Made by a program: the position numbers and the translations under genes. Positions 45,659 through 57,763 of a stretch of 64,000 bases of DNA are shown piece by piece. Every line of letters starts with the position of its first letter. The stretch's first letter is position 1. Source of the DNA: Isoetes taiwanensis. Its lineage: Eukaryota > Streptophyta > Lycopodiopsida > Isoetales > Isoetaceae. Location: positions 20,814,386 through 20,878,385 of the forward strand of contig JAJEKV010000003.1 in assembly GCA_021234155.1 (NCBI GenBank), written 5' to 3'. The notes below the pieces were generated by a model that ran no database searches, was not told the DNA's origin, and saw nothing but the letters and a program-made list of their open reading frames with translations.

Positions 45659-46198
45659 ACTCCCGAGGAGTTCTATGTCTATCAGCTAGACTCTTCTGAC
45701 GTGCCCTTGTTAGTGGAAGATATCGTCACACTTCCTCTTCAAGCTGCTACATATCTACCAGAAGTTGTTGAGAAACGTCCACCTTGGACACCGGATTGTG
45801 CCACATGTCTAGGGACAAGTATTGCTATCGCTAATTGATCATGAAGGGAGACATCTTTGATGACTCCCGCCAGACTATTCTAGGCAATTCGGTAGGTGGA
45901 TATAATCGGTCCCTTTGAATTGCTTATTCTGAATTTAGTTTCTCAACATGACCTCCCATACTTGCTCCCATATTTCGTTGGTCCATTGCATTGCTCATTT
46001 GTTTGCTGAACTCATCCATCACTTGAAGTTCATCACTTGGTACCGATGAACTTGAATCTTTATCGGAGACGATCGCCCGGGCATTTCATGCAATCTAAAA
46101 ATTTCGCTTGCAATTTAGCAAGGCTGTATCTAGATCTGTGTTCATGGTTCGACATGGTGGACAATGTGCCATCTTTGATAACTTGTCGATCACTGCCA

Positions 46199-46420
46199 TT
46201 AAGGCATGATGCCCCTAGCCGTTCGAGGAAGACTCGTAATGGAATCTATACTTACCGCTTTCCACTTGGCGCCCGGGCACCGCCAAAGGCTCCAAAAGCT
46301 CACGGATTGGAGTTGTTTCGCTTTTTGTTCTTTGGCACAACCGACTGCCGAATAGATGGCGATGGCATTCTTCATACCGGGCCAAAAGTAGATACTTCTA
46401 CTCATGAAATCGGTTTGCAA
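46199..46420 (-). pseudogene. array body 2, integrase zinc/core start
   Basis: It has SIYFWPGMKNAIAIY and SLPRTARG as in body 1, but the middle (GCAKEQKAKQLQ) differs by compensating frame changes where body 1 has CAG-type codons. The first catalytic Asp region is present (SIDSI). It is non-functional as read. Confidence 0.7.
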
Positions 46421-46544
46421 AAAGATTGCATGGCCGACAGTAGGCTTATTATACGTGACATGTAAGATTGGCTTTCTTACTCTTGATGCTTCAGGTACAT
46501 ATGACTTATTCTTATGGTCTAGAAGATTGCCTTCCTTTTAAAAA

Positions 46545-47160
46545 TTATTGAAGGTCTCTCTTTCTTATATATCCTTGCGCTCTTGCAAAGAGTAGCCCAC
46601 TCATGGTTGAATTCCATGCTAGATGGTGTAGCTTCTTGTATCTTCTTGCCACAATCGCTTGATAATGTAAATAAGTCATTGCAAGCACACTTTGATCTCC
46701 AATGGTGGTGAGGAAGTGCATAAGCAGCCTCTGATCATTCCACCCTTGATGTTGCAAAAATGGCACTTCAAAACTTGATAAACAAGTGGTGCCATCTTTT
46801 AACTTCTTTAGGACTTTCCTCAAATGGAGTGCATGCTCCTCCATTGATTTGATGTAGCTGAACTCGTCTAAGTCTCTGAAGTTGTTGTTCTTCAATTGCT
46901 TGTAAGTCGATGTAGCATTAGATAGACCAAAAGAGCATTACTTGTAAAATCATGGTGCCCATACCGCGTTCTAAAAGCGGTGTTATGAATATCTTTCTCC
47001 ACGATTCTTATTTGATGATAGCCCCTCGCTATGTCAATTTTTGGAGAAGAATCTTGTTCCTTGGAGCTGATCCATTATATCGTCTACTTGCTAACCTGCC
47101 GGTGGTTGATATACATCTTTTGACTTCCATCCTGGCCGAATGGATTCTAGCTCAAGCCAC
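46545..47160 (-). pseudogene. array body 2, reverse transcriptase relic
   Basis: It carries the [22 protein letters not shown] and FRTRYG blocks in minus frames (about 47090-46960), then SYIKSMEEHALHLRKVLKKL and FLQHQGWND in a 116-codon frame (46895-46545). The first catalytic Asp is present; the YxDD box is not readable. Confidence 0.78.
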
Positions 47161-49907
47161 TTCTACAATTTCTTCTTGAGCACTGCTAACTCTTAAGTGC
47201 TCATTCTATAACAAGCTTTACTGGTTGACTCTGCATCTGGTGCAAGAGTATTTGGACACCTCCGTCTATAGGCCAAAAGCTCTCAAATCATCCGGTAATA
47301 TATTATGGACTTTTGATTAGTTTTGCAATCGGCCTAAGCAACTATTTGTAAATAGCTTCTTCCTTCTTACTCTTGTTGTCGGGGTGGACGGTTTCTAGCT
47401 GACGTATGTATGCGATCTCATCCCTCTTGATGCACTTAAGTAATTGCTTCTTCGACATACATTAGATGTCAGAATTTACTTGACTTAATTATGAAGTGCT
47501 TGCCATTTGGTGCTAAGATAGACATGTCTTGCTTATGGTAATCACTTATTGCCTTGGTCGACTTTAAATAATCCATGTCTATTATGAGGTTGTAGTTGCC
47601 GATGTCTCTAACTTTGGTGCCGATGCTTAACTTTTCTCTGCTTAAAGTTGACGTCGAACTTGACCCTTGTTCATTCGTTGTTGCTACTTGCTCAGCCTTG
47701 CCATAATTACTGGCCTAGATTTAGACTTAAGAGTCTTGATCTTAAAGATGTACGTCATCTAGGTAGTGCAAGGTTGCATATAAAAAATTATTTATATAAA
47801 TTCGATAGTCACAAGCTTTTGTCGAGAGGACATTTCCTTTGGACACAAAAGACTATGCAATTAAATTGTTATTCCTGTTTTAGATTTAATCTATACTCTA
47901 GAATTCCCTCTTTCTTAATCATTACACTCTTGAAATAGTCCCACCTTTAAGTTGATGTCATCTAAGAAGTTGGCAGACTTGTTAGATTGCTTCTTGTCAT
48001 CGGGTCGGATTATTCCTTATAGTGTGGAGGTACTCGTCATATACATGGTCAATGGTTATCCTATTATTGAATCCTTCTTAGCAAGGTGATCATGCTCACA
48101 AAGAGGTTTCAATATGTTGGATATCTATCAACAATTGTATATAATTTAAGTTACTCCATACGTTTTCCTTTCCAATCTTTGAGGCTCTGCTCAATTCTTG
48201 GGCCCATCCTTTCGAAAATGACAAAAGTCTACACGAAATTTCGTCCCAATCCGCTATCATCCATAAGTCTAAGATATTCACTATTTGACTCTAGATCCCC
48301 CCCAGCTTGTTAAAAAGCTGGTGTACTCGTTAGCCGTTGGAGTAGCAAATTGATGTTTCCTGATGTCGTTGGAAGGTCTGATCTCCTTGATTTTGCTGCA
48401 TAATTCTTTCCTTGGCATTTCCCTTTTGTCAAACATCTTCTATTTGTGCTCCCTTCGATGTTGATGTTGACTTTTCTGATTTGGGGAGGTATGACTTGAT
48501 GACGTAGTTGACGACGTAAGGTCCTGATGTGTCATCCCAAAATTTGAAGGTTATGTTCTCCCTTCTTTTCTTTTCAAGATTTAAATGTTTCCGCATCCAT
48601 GTGCGAGATCTATGACATTGCAGTAGTCAATTATTTGTGGCGGTCTTTGGTCCCTCGTGGTGCTTCTTCTTGTTGCTACTTGGTCTCCAAGATTCTGAGG
48701 CTAGAAGAACTTCTTGATCTTTCCATACAGAGATGATGTTGTCGAGGTGGTGTAACAACTTTGGATAATCGAAGCTGATGACGAAGAAGTCGGTTGCATT
48801 GTGGTCGTACTGCTATCCTTGGGCAGTTTGGCCTTAATGGCTTGTAATTCTTGATTACTCATAGCATCTCTGCTTGGAAACTAGATCAGACACTGGCATC
48901 GGCCTGAATGTCTGAGATTGATGCCCTTCCTAAGAGATGTATTCAGTCTTATCTTCTTAAAATCTCATTTTGTAACCAGTCGATGAAGTTATCTACTTGC
49001 TGGTGGCGGGACTGTAACAATAGTCGTCGATGTGGAGCCCTTTTCCAAGACAATATGACACATTGGAGAATATTTTTAACTAGGAAATATTCATCCCTTC
49101 TAATGTGATCAATGGTAATATTGCCCTGCTGCCCATTGGCTGTTGAATAGCCCTTTTTGGCAGCTCATTTGTTTACTCTTGATGTCTCAATCATCCTTCC
49201 TGTAGTCTGGCTCTCCTATTTTTCGACTTGATCTTTGGCCTGTGGAAGTTTCCTCCCTAATGTTGCCCTCTGCTTTCAATTCCTCGATGTTAATGAGCGA
49301 CTCTCATGTTGAGGGGTCGAGGATCTGCAACAAGGGTTTACCTGGCCTATTTGTCTGCCCTAAGGTGCACTGAGCAATTGATACTACTACCAATAGTAAT
49401 TATTTATGTCTACTGACTTTAGCGTTCTTGTATTTGTGATGCCCTCTCTGATCTAATCTAAGCTCAAATAAACATCCTAGCATTTGGCACTAGGGTAATT
49501 TACTTATTTACTGTCATCGGTGACGGAGAATTATGTTTATGACCATACTTGGTGTGTTGAGCTGAAATACCTATGTAGAATGAATTTCTGGACAATTATC
49601 TATGATATCAAAGGTATGGCAGAAGACACTTGTTAATGGTGCATCTATAATGTGTGTTGGTGTGTGTCGGACAGCAGATGGCACAATTTCTAATTTGGGT
49701 TGCTACAAAAAAGTTAATTATACTATCATTGTAGACAAGAAGACACTTAGCAAGATAACATCGATCCCACTAAGCTTAGATGAATGCAAATGCGGTCTCT
49801 ATCGGCTTTAGGATCTTGGTTGTAACTCTAAAAGACCTTGGATATCACTATTTTCTAAGATATTTAACTTAAATATAACTAAGGTTTACAATTTAAACAT
49901 AAACGAT

Positions 49908-49981
49908 GCCCGCCCTCAGTGGTTGGCACGGGGGGGGGTTTGGAGGGGTTCATCCCTGTGGGTGGGAGGTTCGATTCTGGA
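49908..49981 (+). repeat. tRNA-derived SINE head inside array body 2
   Basis: Same A-box and B-box text as at 40187-40260, with two more G in the G-run. Confidence 0.6.
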
Positions 49982-50466
49982 TAACGCGGGAATTCTTTTA
50001 AGATGAGGTTCAAATGGATTGGAAAACTAGAATGGAGTGATTCAAGCTACTAGAATGCAGAGAAGATAGCTAGAATATGCATAGCAAACTTTTTACTTTT
50101 TCAAGCTCAAACTCGGTATGCCAGTCACACCGCGCGGATGGCTCTTCCGAGCCCCTCAGAACCCCATTTGGCGCGGTGTGCCCAGAATGGACTTTCTTGC
50201 CATAGTTGACTTTTCAAATTTTCATAAAATTTTAATTTTAACAAGTAATAAGACATCTTTATATAGTTTTAGAATCAAAATCACAAAATTTTTTAGATAA
50301 TTATGTAACTACCTAGAACTTTGCCTCTCTAATTTTTCTTCTCGTACTCGATGTTTTGCTTCAGCTTATACAACTTCTCGCCTGTCTTGAAGTTCTTTGG
50401 TGGCTTGGGCCACATCAAGTATGGTGGCTGAGCATTTGGGTCCGGCCTGATATTGGCTTCCTCACC

Positions 50467-50940
50467 CTATTTTTCTTCCTTGACCTCCTGCTCTAGGTCT
50501 TGTCGGTGTGGTTCTACCTTCTCCAACTCGTTTTTTCCTCCCGGTTCGTCGTGTTGTGGTTCTCTAATGATCATGTTCCCCCTCTGCCTAATCGGCTTTT
50601 TTGTGTGCTTCTCCCTTGCTTGCCTCTCTTCTTCCCATTCGGCAATTTTCTGCTTGCCTTTACTTTTCTTCTCTTTCGTACTCTTGCTTCTCCTGATGCT
50701 CTTCTTGCTGGAGTCGCACCTCTTCTTCTTTGGAATTGCTTCGGCTTCTTCTTCTTTGGGATCTCCTCCTTCTGATTGCTCCTCCTCCTTTGGGGTTGCA
50801 CTGCTTTGCTCCGGGCTTCTTTGGTCATCTTCAGAAGGGGACCATACGATCTCCTTTTTCTTCCAAGTTTCGTGAGGATTCACATGAAGTGGTAAGCAGC
50901 TGCTCCTCCATAGAGTGACATGATTTGTCCTCAAGAGCAT
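50467..50940 (-). pseudogene. array body 2, gag region frame
   Basis: This 157-codon minus frame has KSKGKQKIAEWEEERQARE in common with body 1, but its middle is Lys/Glu-rich (PKEEEAEAIPKKK) where body 1 is Gln/Ser-rich. The difference comes from CTT in place of CTG on the plus strand. It lies in gag position, upstream of pol and downstream of the primer site. No zinc knuckle is visible, so gag identity is tentative. Confidence 0.45.
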
Positions 50941-51924
50941 TGGAGTCGCAAGGAAAAGTGCTTCAACATTGAGTCACAAGATGGGGCTTCCATTCTTCTT
51001 GGCTGCCTATTCGGTCCTCCCAAGAACTTGGATTCTTTGGTGGTGCCCTCTTCGAGAGTTCTTGATTGTTGACGATGTCTATTCGTCAATCTTAGAGACT
51101 GTTTATTCGGTGCGCACTCTCTGGCAGCTTCGAAGATTACTGCTAAAACGCCTTATAAGGGCAAAGGAGAGGTTTGGACTACAATTTGGGAGCTTCTAAG
51201 GAATAGGGGTTCTTCTTTAAACTTTTAAACTTCAATGATTATAACTATTAGTTATTAGTTAAAGTAGTTTCTCTAATTATTTAGCTACCTTTCAATATGT
51301 TTCTATTTCTTTTTGGCTAAATATTGATCATTTAGCCATTTTCTTTGCAAGTTTAGGTATTGAGCGATTCCTCGTTCAATTTTTACTTGTAAGATGGGGC
51401 TCATGAACAACTTTGAGCTTAAATTTACTAGAAGGTTTTTTTTTACTCTGTCTTCAAATTTAGCTTACCCTAACAACTAGATCTAACTTGCTAACGACCT
51501 TCTAACGATTGGGGAAAAAAAAAAATCTCCCAATTTTTTTTGTTCATATTTGGGAATTACCCCCAATTTTTCTATTAGGCTAGTTAGCTACTTAGGGTAA
51601 TGGTTAGCTCCTTGGTTGGTAAATTATGAGTCTACGCCATTTTTCACTGGGATCTTGGAATTGGTCGATTCTTGACCCATTTTATGTGAAATTTGATGTA
51701 GATGCATAATTTCCACTCCAATTTTACTAGAAGATTCATTAGACTCATTCTTTATCCCCTTATCCAAAACTTAATCTAAACTCTATGACCCTCCTATTGG
51801 GGAAAAAATTTCTCCCACTATTCGAGGTTCCAGGTTGGAATTCCCATTCCATTCTTTTTTCTAGGTCAATTAGTCTATTAATTCAGGGATATGGTCAGTG
51901 CTAGTTCTTGGTCAACCAAGAACA

Positions 51925-51938
51925 TGGCTCTGATACCA
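51925..51938 (-). other. primer binding site for initiator tRNA-Met, body 2
   Basis: TGGTATCAGAGCCA on the minus strand, one base inside LTR C. Confidence 0.92.
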
Positions 51939-51939
51939 T

Positions 51940-53565
51940 TGTGACGCTCCCCGCACAATATACGGCATCTGCCGTATACTCCACGGAAAATCCCCACCCA
52001 AAGGTCGTCTCTTTGGATGGGCCCTCCATCTATCCCGATTACGGGGATGGCCAAAAGCGGTAAAGGGACACGGAGGTGTCTCGCGCGCCCGTCCCCTATG
52101 GGCTCCTAACACCAGCGGAAGCATATAAACTAAATGTCAGTACTAGCAACTAACAACAATAATAATACGTCTACCTCGAAGGGTAGCTCAATCCATCCAT
52201 CCATAGAATCGTCAGAAGGATCAATATACCATAAAACAGGAAAGCTTCTACCCAAGCTCTGACTCATGGGGAAAGTATACTGACGGCTAGGGTCTCAAGA
52301 TAGATCTGAGACGGAAGTATAAACAATGGCGGGGCTGGCTATAAGACAATGGCTAAGGGTTGACCACTCCATCCGCCCCTCCATGCATACTTTGCGGATG
52401 GGCTAAATCGAGCTATAAGCGTGGATCAGAGCTGCCGGATACATAATCTCTTGGATTCACCCTAAGAGACTACTCCAGGTTGCATCTCCCTGGTCCGATG
52501 AGGCAAGGTCGGGTTACATCTCCCCTTCCCAGAAATCAGTGATTCGATGGGCGACTAGAGGATCGTGGCGGCACACGTCCGTTCACGTCTTTAACCCCCA
52601 AAAGCAAGAAGGATCGAAGAACTGCAGACTCTTCGGGACCGGGCGGCACCATTGATCCAGGGTGGCGAACCCATGCCCGCCCACATGAAGTGACCGACCA
52701 TAGGCCTAGTGCGCCCAAGTCCCCAAGATTATGACTTTCGGCGGGGACTATTCCTCCATCTAGTCATCGATCCCGTTATATGGTGCTCGGTCATTCCATA
52801 ACTCCATTTAGTCCGGTCCGTTGGGCTCTATGCACAGCCGCATATAATAGGTATTATGGGTCTATCTAGAAGCATCATACATAAGGTGCTAGGTCTCTAC
52901 CCCCCTTCCCAATACATGAGGAGCATAACAAGAGATCAACCATATCATATCCATAACATATGAACAATAAGAATAAGATCTAACCTAATCACATGAATCT
53001 AACTAGGGAGTTAGGGTTCATTGATTCGCTCATGAGGTGAAATAGTGATTCTAGGAAGGCTCTACTAGAATACATGACTCTACTTCATCCCTATATAGCT
53101 GAAAATCGCTTCAAAATACCGCCTCCCCGACGCATTGCCTCCCCGCTCCCGAGTCTCCATCGATTCTTCAAGGTTCGAGATCCAGAATTGAATCTAACAT
53201 GTCCACGCTGCTTGGGCCGCTAAACCGTGCTATGCTGCAGCTTCTGGATCTTGATTCTGAACTTCGGGCGTGACAATAGCCTCAAGAGTGGGAGGAGCAA
53301 AAGTGTCTTCCGGTTTAGGTTTAGGTATTTATAGGCTAAGTTAGGGTTAGGGTTGACACCTTGCCCAATGGGATGCGAACACGTGGTCGGTTACCCCAAT
53401 CAGGTAGTGCCACGTGGAGATATCCTTTCCTAAGGTTAATCAAGTTACATTTTAATGTGACTTGAACCTACCTAATTGTCATACAAATCTAAATACAATG
53501 GATTTGTATGGTGACGTGGCCCAAAATATACGTATACATACCGTATATTTTAGGGGAATGTCACA
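51940..53565 (-). repeat. array LTR C, rich in CAG/CTG-site differences
   Basis: It is colinear with LTRs A, B and D, but many CAG or CTG sites are replaced by CGG, CCG, CTTTG or similar, with small indels, especially 51990-52060, 52380-52440 and 52610-52740. Confidence 0.92.
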
Positions 53566-55466
53566 TTCTCCCCTCCTTAGAATAATGCTGTCCGCAGCAT
53601 TAGAGTAAGGTTTTTCGAACCTGCATGAACTTATAAAAAACAATTATTACATTGAGAGTGCTTATTTGAAATGATAACCTTCCATATATTTCATAAAGGT
53701 AGTTGTAAGAATATTCTTACAACTTATACAAAAACATTTATAAAGTTTATTATAAAGCATTATGAATTGGACACATCAATTCATAATTTAAGTTTAGGAG
53801 TTTATAGCTAGCTACAAAAATTTTAACTCCTAACTTCTCGTAATGCGCTCCCTCGATTGCTTGAATTCATTTCCTTGCAATGAGTAGCACATTACGTTAG
53901 TTTAATTTATAATTTGTGGTTTTTAAGGGGACCACCCCCCTATTTACCTATTATACTTATACTATTTGCATACAATCATGGTCATACGGTTTAAGCTAAG
54001 AATCATTTAAGATGATTCTATCATTGCCCATGATAGTAGCGACCTTGTGCATGGCCTCCCCCACGTTGATCATGCGCCCCCACTGTGCTTCATGGTTTCA
54101 TGGTTTAAGCTTAGGAAACATGCAGTTGAATCCTTCATCTCCCATGATCACGTTTATTTTACATGACCCCCACTATATGGTCATGTGCACTTGCAGTGCG
54201 TGATGGCGTAGAGAACGTCATTTTGAAGATCTCATCATCGCCACACTCTCTTCTAGACTTATCTAAACCGCGATAATACATACATGCATACTTCTACATG
54301 ACCCCCCTATGGTCATGCGCACTCACGGTGCGAGATGGCATAGAGAACACATAAGGTGATCCCATCATCGCCATAATACAATGCTTAAGCGTATGCATCT
54401 TAGCTAATCTAGGGTGCATACGCTTTACCTTTTAAGCGATAACATACCAAGACATCCACTATCTAATGGACCGCTGGCGTCGACCGATTCGAAGATGACT
54501 TGGCCTTCAAATTGGTCCATAAATTGTGGATACTACCTTACTAATCTTGTTTCAACACCCCCGTTTAGTTTTCCAATCCAAGTGTTTCCACTTGACTCGT
54601 ACTAAAGGGCGAGACTTTCTTGTTTCTTAAGGTCTTTGACAAGAATATCGGAATTATTTCACTTTGTTCCTCGGTCATCTCTACTAAGGTTGAAGTCTCC
54701 AAAACCTCCTCCGGGTTTTGGATTATGCCTCTTAAGTAGCCTCACGTGGAAGACCTTGTGAATTTTTCAGATGAGCGGGTAAGTCGAGTTTATAAGACTG
54801 ATTCCCAAGTCGCTCGATAATCTTAAATGCCCGCGCCCATCCTGGAGCAAGTTTCTTACGATTGCTAATTCTCGAAGCTTGGCTTGCTTGGTTTGACCTT
54901 GAGCCAAACTATATCTCGCAACAAAACTCCGAGGAGTTCTATGTCTATCAGCTAGACTCTTCGGACGTGCCCTTGTTAGTGGAAGATATCGTCACACTTC
55001 CTCTTCAAGTCGCTACATATCTACCGAAGTTGTTGAGAAGCGTCCACCTTGGACACCGGATTGTGCCACATGTCTAGGGACAAGTATTGCTATCGCATAA
55101 TTGATCATGAAGGAGACATCTTTGATGACTCCTGCCAGACTATTCTAGGCAATTCGGTAGGTGGATATAATCGGTCCCTTTGAATTGCTTATTCTGAATT
55201 TAGTTTCTCAACATGACCTCCCATACTTGCTCCCATATTCTGTTGGTCCATTGCATTGCTCATTTGTTTGCTGAACTCATCCATCACTTGAAGTTCATCA
55301 CTTGGCTACTGATGAACTTGAATCTTTATCGGAGACGACGCATACGGGCATTTCATGCAATCTAAAAAATTTCGCTTGCAATTTAGCAAGGCTGTATCTA
55401 GATCTGTGTTCATGGTTCGACATGGTGGACAATGTGCCATCTTTGATAACTTGTCGATCACTGCCA

Positions 55467-56036
55467 TTAAGGCATGATGCCCCTAGCCGTTCGAGGAAGA
55501 CTCGTAATGGAATCCATACTTACCGCTTTCCACTTGGCGTCTGGCACCGCCAAAGGCTCTAAAAGCTCCCGGGATTCGGAGTTGTTTTGTTTTTGTTGCT
55601 GGCACAACTGACCTGCCGAATAGATGGCGATGGCATTCTTCATACCGGGCCAAAAGTAGATACTTCTACTCATGAAATCGGTTTGCAAAAAGATTGCATG
55701 GCCGACAGTAGGCTTATTATACGTGACATGTAAGATTGGCTTTCTTACTCTTGATGCTTCAGGTACATATGACTTATTCTTATGGTCTAGAAGATTGCCT
55801 TCCTTTTAAAAATTATTGAAGGTCTCTCTTTCTTATATATCCTTGCGCTCTTGCAAAGAGTAGCCCACTCATGGTTGAATTCCATGCTAGATGGTATAGC
55901 TTCTTGTATCTTCTTGCCACAATCGCTTGATAATGTAAATAAGTCATTGCAGCACACTTTGATCTCCAATGGTCGGTGAGGAAGTGCATAAGTAGCTACA
56001 GTCATTCCACCCTTGATGTTGCAAAAATGGCACTTC
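55467..56036 (-). pseudogene. array body 3, integrase start and RT C-terminal remnant
   Basis: Frame 55688-55467 is the integrase zinc/core start and matches body 1 in sequence (SIYFWPGMKNAIAIY). The 56036-55787 part is the RT/RNase H connection, with KCHFCNIKGG, cut by the deletion at 56036. Earlier RT blocks are lost. Confidence 0.75.
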
Positions 56037-56137
56037 GAGGTTCCAGGTTGGAATTCCCATTCCATTCTTTTTTCTAGGTCAATTAGTCTATTAATTTAGG
56101 GATATGGTCAGTGCTAGTTCTTGGTCAACCAAGAACA

Positions 56138-56151
56138 TGGCTCTGATACCA
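56138..56151 (-). other. primer binding site for initiator tRNA-Met, body 3
   Basis: TGGTATCAGAGCCA on the minus strand, one base inside LTR D; retained despite the internal deletion. Confidence 0.92.
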
Positions 56152-56152
56152 T

Positions 56153-57763
56153 TGTGACGCTCCCCGCACAATATACGGCATCTGCCGTATACTCCACGGA
56201 AAATCCCCCACCCAGTGTCGTCTACTGGATGGGCCCTCCATCTATCCCATTCTGGGGATGGCCAAAACGGTAAGGGACACGGAGGTGTCTCGCGCGCCCG
56301 TCCCCTATGGGCTCCTAACACCAGCGGAAGCATATAAACTAAATGTCAGTACTAGCAACTAACAACAATAATAATACGTCTGTAGCTCAATCCATCCATC
56401 CATAGAATTGTCAGAAGGATCAATATACCATAAAACAGGAAAGCTTCTACCCAAGCTCTGACTCATGGGGAAAGTATACTGACGGCTAGGGTCTCAAGAT
56501 AGATACAGACGGAAGTATAAACAATGGCGGGGCTGGCTATAAGACAATGGCTAAGGGTTGACCACTCCATCCGCCCCTCCTGTGCATACTTTGCAGATGG
56601 GCTAAATCGAGCTATAGCGTGACTGTAGCCGCCGGATACGCAATCTCTTGGATTCACCCTAAGAGACTACTCCAGGTTGCATCTCCCTGGTCCGATGAGG
56701 CAAGGTCGGGTTACATCTCCCCTTCCCGGAAATCAGTGATTCGATGGACGACTAGAGGATCGTGGCGGCACACGTCCGTTCACGTCTTTAACCCCCCAAA
56801 AGCAAGAACCAGGCCGGCACCTGCAGCTCTTCAGGACCAGGGCGGCACCATTGATCCAGGGGGTGACGAACCCATGCCCGGCCCACACGAAGTGACCGAC
56901 CATAGGCCTAGTGCGCTCCAAGTCCCCAGTAGCCACGCTCAGTAGGGACTATTCCTCCATCTAGTCACTGATCCCGTTATATGGTGCTCAGTCATTCCAT
57001 AACTCCCTTAGTCCGGTGGGCTCTATGCACAGGCCGCATATAATAGGTATTATGGGTCTATCTAGAAGCATCATACATAAGGCTGCTAGGTCTCTACCCC
57101 CCTTCCCAATACATGAGGAGCATAACAAGAGATCAACCATATCATATCCATAACATATGAACAATAAGAATAAGATCTAACCTAATCACATGAATCTAAC
57201 TAGGGAGTTAGGGTTCATTGATTCGGCTCATGAGGTGAAATAGTGATTCTAGGAAGGCTCTACTAGAATACATGACTCTACTTCATCCCTATATAGCTGA
57301 AACTGCTTCAAAATACCTGCTCCTGACGCATTGCCTCCTGCTCCCAGAGTCTCCATCGATTCTTCAAGGTTCGAGATCACTGCAACTGAATCTAACACGT
57401 CCACGCTGCTTGGGCCGCTAAACCGTGCTATGCTGCAGCTTCTGGATCTTGATTCTGAACTTCGGGCGTGACAATAGCTTCAAGAGTGGGAGGAGCAAAA
57501 GTGTCTTCCGGTTTAGGTTTAGGTATTTATAGGCTAAGTTAGGGTTAGGGTTGACACCTTGCCCAATGGGATGCGAACACGTGGTCGGTTACCCCAATCA
57601 GGTAGTGCCACGTGGAGATATCCTTTTCTAAGGTTAATCAAGTTACATTTTAATGTGACTTGAACCTACCTAATTGTCATACAAATCTAAATACAATGGA
57701 TTTGTATGGTGACGTGGCCCAAAATATACGTATACATACCGTATATTTTAGGGGAACGTCACA
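56153..57763 (-). repeat. array LTR D (outer, 5' LTR)
   Basis: It ends CGTCACA directly before the duplication GTAAA (57764-57768). It carries the short CGTCTGTAGCTC form also seen in LTR A. Confidence 0.93.

Larger units (their letters stand above)
44291..51939 (-). mobile_element. array body 2 (complete internal region)
   Basis: It matches body 1 along its length, from the polypurine tract (44291) to the primer site (51925-51938). It keeps a stretch of about 110 bp (45362-45475) that is missing from body 1. Indels at many CAG/CTG sites separate the two. Confidence 0.9.
53566..56152 (-). mobile_element. array body 3, internally deleted
   Basis: It runs from the polypurine tract at 53566 through integrase (55467-55688) to part of RT (55787-56036), then jumps to the 5' leader at 56037. 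About 5.05 kb equivalent to 37031-42078 of body 1 is missing. The joint has TTC in common with both sides. Confidence 0.9.
33064..57763 (-). mobile_element. tandem gypsy array: four LTRs, three bodies, one TSD
   Basis: LTR A (33064-34661), body 1 (34662-42194), LTR B (42195-44290), body 2 (44291-51939), LTR C (51940-53565), body 3 (53566-56152) and LTR D (56153-57763) form one chain. The ends are TGTGACG and CGTCACA, and the duplication GTAAA occurs only at the outer borders (33059-33063, 57764-57768). Every body begins with a polypurine tract and ends with a tRNA-Met primer site on the minus strand. So this was one insertion that later became a chain, most simply by unequal recombination between LTRs. 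Coding relics place it in Ty3/gypsy, with integrase after RT. Confidence 0.93.

Noticed and set aside
35681-55688. Plus-strand frames of 60-143 aa repeated three times in the array
   Set aside because: They are antisense to gypsy pol relics or lie in its non-coding part; repetition reflects the three bodies.
33064-57763. Three separate gypsy insertions side by side
   Set aside because: Inner joints share LTRs and lack target-site duplications; only the outer borders carry GTAAA.
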